From contig NZ_LQPC01000027.1 in the NCBI RefSeq assembly GCF_002101705.1, positions 124,001 to 188,000 of the forward strand: a DNA stretch of 64,000 nucleotides, read 5' to 3'. The notes under the pieces were generated by a model that saw nothing but the letters and a program-made list of their open reading frames with translations, was not told the DNA's origin and searched no databases. Position numbers and translations under genes: made by a program. Below, piece after piece: positions 59,981-64,000 of this stretch. Numbering within the stretch: the first letter of the stretch is position 1; each line of letters opens with the position of its first letter. The DNA is from Mycolicibacterium iranicum. GTDB taxonomy: Bacteria; Actinomycetota; Actinomycetes; Mycobacteriales; Mycobacteriaceae.

Positions 59981-62900
59981 CGCGTGGTTTCCAGCGCGGA
60001 GGCAACCTCTGCGCCATCCATGCCCGAGACCTCCAGGAAGAGCTCGGCGACCTCGTTCAGCCTGGCGCTCGACCCCTCGTTCGCGGTGAGCCGGGCAGCG
60101 AGCGCCGCCACCGTGCGGGTACCGAAAATGTCGGCGACCGCCGCTGAAGGGATGTCCAGCCAGGTCCGCAATCGAGCGACGACCTGGGTCGCCAGTACGG
60201 AATCCCCGCCGACGGCGAAGAAATCGTCGTCGGCTCCTATCCGGTCGCGGCCGAGCACGGATGTGACGATCGCGCACAGCGCCGTCTCCAACGGCGTGGC
60301 AGGAGCGCGGTAGCCGACTCCGGCGAGTACGTCGGCACCGGCGAGCCGGGATGAGACCGCGACCCGGTCGATCTTGCCGCCTACCGTGTAGGGGATCTCG
60401 TCGGCGGTCACGATGATCTTCGGAACCATGTGCGGTGCCACGATTTCCGCCATTGCCGCGGCGATCTTGGCGGGCTCCAGTCCAGCCGCGGCGGTATCGG
60501 CGCTGACCAGTGCGGCCAGCACATCGCGACCGCTGTCGGCGGGCACCACGGCGGCCACAGCAGAGTCGACCCCGGGCAGTCCGCGCAAAGCGGCCTCGAC
60601 ATCGCCCAGTTCGACGCGGTAGCCGCTGATCTTGACGCGGTGATCGGCGCGCCCAACGAACTCGATGACGCCGCCAGTCCGGTACCGGACCAGATCGCCC
60701 GTGCGGTACCACGTCCTGCCGTTGTGCCGGACGAACCGCTGCTCTGTGAGATCTGGTCTGGCGCGGTATCCCCGCGCCACGCCACGGCCGCTGACCCACA
60801 GTTCGCCAGGGACCCAGTCGGGGCAGTCTTGTCCGTCTGCGCCGACGACCCGGCACACGTTGTTCGGGAGCGGTACGCCAAGCGGTATCGACGTCCAGTC
60901 CGCAGCGAGCTCGTCGACCTCACAGACCGTGTTGTGGGTGGCAGTCTCAGTAGCGCCGCCGAGGCCGGCGAACCGCATGTGCGGAGCGCGCTTTCGCAGT
61001 GTGCGCACCAGTTCGGGGCGTACCCAGTCGCCACCGGTGGGCACGACGCGCACCGACGAGAGGTCCCCGTCGACCTCTGCGAGCATCTCGAGCCACCCCG
61101 GCATGAAGTGCAGCACGGTGACGGCGTGCCGTTCGATGAGCCGAGCCCACACGTCGGGGTCGCGGCGATGCTCTTCGTCGACGACGACGATTGCCCCGCC
61201 GGCGCGCAGCATGCCGAAGATGTCGAGGACTGACAGGTCGCATTCGAGGGTCGACAGCGCGAGACAGCGATCCTGCGGGCCGATCGCGAAGTGCCCGTTG
61301 ATGAATTCGACAGTGTTCATGGCGGCGTCGTGCGCCATCTCGACGCCCTTGGGTTCACCGGTCGAGCCCGAGGTGAACAGGATGTAGCCGAGCTCGGCGG
61401 GATCCACGGTAGGAGGGGCGAATCCATTCGCCCGGCTGCCGACCCTGATCGCCTCGGCAACGGTCAGCGCGGGCATCGTCGTCGGGGGCTTGTCGCCGCA
61501 GACCAGCGCCATCCGCGCCCCACTGTTGGTGAGCATTCGGGAGGCACGCTCGGCTGGGTGGTCCACACCCACCGGTACGTACACCGCGCCGATCGCCGAG
61601 ATCGCCAGCAGCGCGATGATCTGTTCGACGTTCTTCGGTCCCATCACCGCGACGGCATCGCCCCGGCGGACACCGGCAACGTCCAGACCGGCCGCCGCTG
61701 CCAGCACCCGCTGCCCGAGTTCCCCGTACGACAGTTCACCGGCGCTGCTGAACACCGCCGGCGCGTCGGGGTGCGTCCGGGCACGGCGGAAGAAACCGTC
61801 GTGCAGTGCGTCGCCGCTGGGCGCGCCGGCTCCGAGAACGACACCGGCGGCGTCGCGGACCGCCAGCTGCTCGGATGTGACGGCAGGCGGATCGACCGCT
61901 TCCCAGGATGATTCGTCGGTGGCGAGGCGTTCGAGCTCGGCGATGTGATGGGCGAACATCGCGTCGGCGACACCGGGCCGGAACGCGTCCTCGCGGGTGT
62001 CCCAGTTGATCATGAGCCCCTCGGCCACCGGCGTGGCCTGCGCGTCGAGCAATACCTGGGGGCCCTGCGAGATAGTCCAGACCGGGCGGCCGAAGAATTC
62101 GGTGACCTTGCCCGCGAAAAGGTCACCGAGCCCCAGGGCGCTGGTGTAGACGATCGGCGCCAGGACCGGTGTGCCGTGGTGGCGGGTCAGATCTCGGAGC
62201 ACCGACAGTCCCGAATAGCTGGCGTGGCGCGCGGTGGCGTGCAGGGTCTCCTGCAGCACGCGTGCGCGAGAGATCGGGGTGTGGGCGTCGGTCAGGTCGA
62301 CATCGAGCATCAGCGACGAGGTGAAGTCCCCGACGAGCTTGTCGACATCGGGGTGGAACTGCTCGCGACCGAACATCGGCAGGTTCAACAGGAATCGGCG
62401 GTTGGTCGACCAGCGCGCCAATGTGCCTGAATAGGACGCGGCCACCGCCATCGCTGGCGTGATGCCGTGTCGGTGCGCCGCGGCGAAGAGCGCGTCACGA
62501 GTCGCCACGTCGAAGATGTGGACACGGCGGGTGCCTCGGCGCGGATCGGCCTGCTCGGAACGCGGAACCAGCGGCAGCGCAGGGCCTTCCGGAAGCGTGG
62601 GAATTCTCTCGGCCCACCACTGCCGATCCTCGTCAGTCTCCGGCACCGCGTCGGCCAGTGCCGCACGGTACTCACGGTAGGTATAGCCGAGATCGGGAAG
62701 CGTTCCGCCGCCGTAGAATTCGGCCAGGTCTGACATGAAGTTGCGGTAGCTCACCGCATCGGCGGCCTGCATGTCCAAATCGACGTGCAGGCGAGTCCGG
62801 CCATCTGGCAGCAGCGACAGCGAGATCTGTAGAACCTCGCCGTGCATGATCTGATGCGATTTCTCGTGACGGATCTCCTCGAGCCGCGCCTGGGCCTCCT

Positions 62901-63447
62901 CGCGATCGTGATCACGCAAGTCGTAGACGGTGACGGGCAGTCCGCGGTCGCTGATTCGTTGAGTGCCGTCCGGCAGGATGTCGACCCGCAGCATCGGGTG
63001 GCGCGCGGCCAGCGCGGTCGCCGCGGTCTGCAGCCGTGCAGGATCCACCCCCTCGCCGTCGAGTTCGATGTAGAGGTGGGCCGCCACTCCGCCGAGCTGT
63101 TGATCGTCGTTGCGACCGACCCACAGGGCGTGCTGGATCGGCGCGAGTGGGAAGGTCTCGTCCTCGTCCGCGGCTGCGCTGGACCGAACAACCCGGGCAG
63201 GAGCCGGTGTCGAATTGCTGGCCACAAGGTCGGTCCACGCCGACACCGTGGGGTTTGCGGCCAGTGCCGCGAAGCCGACGTCGATGCCTTGTCTGCGCCA
63301 CCGCCCCGACAACGACATCATCCGGATCGAGTCCAGGCCCGAGGCGATCAGGTCGGCCTGCGGGTCGAGTTCGTCCGAGCTCACACCGAGAAGCTCAGCA
63401 ACCTCGTCGCGGACCGACTGTGCAGTCGTCGGCGCCAAACTCACCAA
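59977..63447 (-). CDS. mbtB: Mycobactin NRPS MbtB (ArCP-Cy-A-T)
   Basis: The roughly 1155-residue synthetase has an N-terminal aryl carrier domain (SGLDSIRMMS, about 50-60) that accepts salicylate from MbtA. A heterocyclisation domain with the DxxxxDxxS motif follows (DMQAADAVS, about 230), which forms the oxazoline ring. The adenylation domain has FTSGSTGEPKGV (about 690) and YRTGDLVRY, and the thiolation domain has VGGDSVLATQ (about 1085). No thioesterase domain is fused. AGGAGG lies very close to the starts: TTG 63447 directly abuts it and GTG 63444 is three bases on, so I favour GTG 63444. Two IdeR boxes lie upstream. Confidence 0.95.
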   Translation of the reverse strand: MVSLAPTTAQSVRDEVAELLGVSSDELDPQADLIASGLDSIRMMSLSGRWRRQGIDVGFAALAANPTVSAWTDLVASNSTPAPARVVRSSAAADEDETFPLAPIQHALWVGRNDDQQLGGVAAHLYIELDGEGVDPARLQTAATALAARHPMLRVDILPDGTQRISDRGLPVTVYDLRDHDREEAQARLEEIRHEKSHQIMHGEVLQISLSLLPDGRTRLHVDLDMQAADAVSYRNFMSDLAEFYGGGTLPDLGYTYREYRAALADAVPETDEDRQWWAERIPTLPEGPALPLVPRSEQADPRRGTRRVHIFDVATRDALFAAAHRHGITPAMAVAASYSGTLARWSTNRRFLLNLPMFGREQFHPDVDKLVGDFTSSLMLDVDLTDAHTPISRARVLQETLHATARHASYSGLSVLRDLTRHHGTPVLAPIVYTSALGLGDLFAGKVTEFFGRPVWTISQGPQVLLDAQATPVAEGLMINWDTREDAFRPGVADAMFAHHIAELERLATDESSWEAVDPPAVTSEQLAVRDAAGVVLGAGAPSGDALHDGFFRRARTHPDAPAVFSSAGELSYGELGQRVLAAAAGLDVAGVRRGDAVAVMGPKNVEQIIALLAISAIGAVYVPVGVDHPAERASRMLTNSGARMALVCGDKPPTTMPALTVAEAIRVGSRANGFAPPTVDPAELGYILFTSGSTGEPKGVEMAHDAAMNTVEFINGHFAIGPQDRCLALSTLECDLSVLDIFGMLRAGGAIVVVDEEHRRDPDVWARLIERHAVTVLHFMPGWLEMLAEVDGDLSSVRVVPTGGDWVRPELVRTLRKRAPHMRFAGLGGATETATHNTVCEVDELAADWTSIPLGVPLPNNVCRVVGADGQDCPDWVPGELWVSGRGVARGYRARPDLTEQRFVRHNGRTWYRTGDLVRYRTGGVIEFVGRADHRVKISGYRVELGDVEAALRGLPGVDSAVAAVVPADSGRDVLAALVSADTAAAGLEPAKIAAAMAEIVAPHMVPKIIVTADEIPYTVGGKIDRVAVSSRLAGADVLAGVGYRAPATPLETALCAIVTSVLGRDRIGADDDFFAVGGDSVLATQVVARLRTWLDIPSAAVADIFGTRTVAALAARLTANEGSSARLNEVAELFLEVSGMDGAEVASALETTR

Positions 63448-63469
63448 CCTCCTCGACGGGCTACTTAAT

Positions 63470-63488
63470 TAAGTGCAGGCTGCCCTAA
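63470..63488. promoter_or_regulatory. IdeR box 1 of the mbtB/mbtA divergent promoter
   Basis: TAAGTGCAGGCTGCCCTAA matches 13 of 19 positions of TTAGGTTAGSCTWACCTAA, including the AGGCT centre and CCTAA right end. It lies about 26 bp before the mbtB start. Confidence 0.7.
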
Positions 63489-63489
63489 C

Positions 63490-63508
63490 TTTGAGGAGGC
63501 TACCCTAT
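63490..63508. promoter_or_regulatory. IdeR box 2 of the mbtB/mbtA divergent promoter
   Basis: TTTGAGGAGGCTACCCTAT matches 13 of 19 consensus positions. Its centre is 20 bp from box 1, two DNA turns, and it overlaps a plausible mbtA -10 (TATATT, 63506-63511). Two adjacent boxes at this promoter agree with what is known for M. tuberculosis mbtA-mbtB. Confidence 0.7.
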
Positions 63509-63552
63509 ATTCGGGTCACCGAAAACTCCTACCCAGAGCGGCGAATTGACTG

Positions 63553-64000
63553 ATGAGCACCGGATTCCTGCCCAATCACGGCAATGACCAGCAGACCGGA
63601 CCGGACCGAAGACGGGACCAGCGAGACCTGGCACGCGGGTTCGTCCCCTTCCCCGACCATCGCGCGCAGGAGTATCGGCACGCAGGCTACTGGGCTGACC
63701 GCCAACTCGATTCGATCTTGACCGACGCGGCGGCAGCCTGGCCTTCCACACCTGCGATCGTCGACTCCGCTCACTCGTACACGTTTGCCGAACTGAACGC
63801 GCTCGCCGACCGCGCCGCGGCCGGACTTGCGCACCTCGGCATCGCCGCCGGGGACCGGGTTCTGCTTCAGCTGCCGAACTCGTGCCAGTTCGCGGTCGCC
63901 CTGTTCGGTCTGCTGCGCGCCGGAGCCGTGCCCGTCATGTGCCTTCCCGGACACCGGACCGCCGAACTGGGGCATTTCGCCGAGGTCAGCGACGCGATCG
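63553..64000 (+). CDS. mbtA: Salicyl-AMP ligase MbtA (cut by the right window edge)
   Basis: The frame opens at ATG 63553 and runs to the last base without a stop. It gives about 149 residues with the 2,3-dihydroxybenzoate/salicylate-AMP ligase opening: FVPFPDHRAQEYRHAGYW, then SYTFAELNALADRAAAGLAH, GDRVLLQLPNSCQFAVALFG and GAVPVMCLPGHR. The motif order matches EntE/DhbE/MbtA; the AMP-binding loop lies beyond the edge. It activates salicylate and loads the MbtB carrier. The leader is about 35 nt, with weak ribosome binding site. Confidence 0.93.
   Translation, partial: MSTGFLPNHGNDQQTGPDRRRDQRDLARGFVPFPDHRAQEYRHAGYWADRQLDSILTDAAAAWPSTPAIVDSAHSYTFAELNALADRAAAGLAHLGIAAGDRVLLQLPNSCQFAVALFGLLRAGAVPVMCLPGHRTAELGHFAEVSDAI

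Noticed and set aside
59981..60856. Upstream extension of the MbtT frame
   Set aside because: Arg-rich nonsense lying inside mbtB; the ATG at 59980 overlaps the mbtB stop and begins the homology.

Overview
The window reads as the chromosome of a mycobacterium, most likely a rapid grower (Mycolicibacterium type). The base composition is high in G+C. The gene order glyS / smtB-zur / uppS-recO / amidase / era-ybeY-phoH / rsmE-dnaJ2-hrcA / mbtH-G-F-E-D-C-(T)-B / mbtA is the order I recall for the mycobacterial mbt neighbourhood. Several promoters show the leaderless arrangement common in this genus: a TANNNT -10 hexamer, 6-7 nt, then the start codon. The mycobactin thioesterase is a separate gene (mbtT) and not the tail of mbtB, which I associate with saprophytic mycobacteria. 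No insertion sequence, prophage, CRISPR array or rRNA operon was seen.

Left part (1-13.6 kb). A PPOX-fold flavin protein and tRNA-Met are followed by a tight leftward operon. It encodes an ECF transporter (fused S-A-A' polypeptide plus EcfT), the TldD/PmbA protease pair and an AhpD-like protein. A MarR regulator is divergent from this operon, and an MFS pump lies behind the regulator. A CATAG-N5-CTAT motif sits on the operon/marR promoter and again on the pump promoter. Then come a VIT/CCC1 iron or manganese transporter, an acyl-CoA oxidase-like enzyme, an LppP/LprE-type lipoprotein and tRNA-Asn.

Central housekeeping block (13.6-21.4 kb). dnaG and dgt form an operon. A TPM-domain membrane protein, a 17-bp perfect inverted repeat, glyS and the zinc pair smtB-zur follow.

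Accessory stress island (21.37-28.2 kb). This segment interrupts the zur / Rv2360c-like junction that I remember as contiguous in M. tuberculosis. It holds a tandem universal stress protein preceded by an unlisted 30-residue membrane peptide. It also has a CsoR-family regulator that keeps both cysteines but not the copper-site histidine (CstR-like), with a DUF302 protein, and the two ends of a deleted universal stress protein gene in front of a KefB-like antiporter. A CHASE3 histidine kinase with a DosS-like H-box and a frameshifted CorC/CNNM gene complete it. Two DosR-like boxes lie at about -43 of two promoters. Two near-identical operator/-10 composites (TACCC-N4-GGGTA fused to TAC-N-N-T) precede the CstR-like gene and the kinase transcript. 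I read this as a hypoxia/redox/reactive-sulfur module and consider it the most novel part of the window.

Right part (28.2-64 kb). The cell-envelope and RNA-biology cluster (uppS, recO, amidase, CAP protein, era, CNNM, ybeY, phoH) is followed by mmpS-mmpL under a clear IdeR box, then rsmE-dnaJ2-hrcA. The mycobactin megasynthase operon mbtB-T-C-D-E-F-G-H is translationally coupled almost throughout. It is divergent from mbtA (cut by the window edge) across two adjacent IdeR boxes. Salicylate activated by MbtA is loaded on MbtB and condensed with a cyclised Ser/Thr. MbtC/D add the hydroxybutyrate unit and MbtE/F add two lysine-derived units. MbtG hydroxylates the lysines, MbtH chaperones adenylation domains, and MmpS/MmpL probably export the siderophore.
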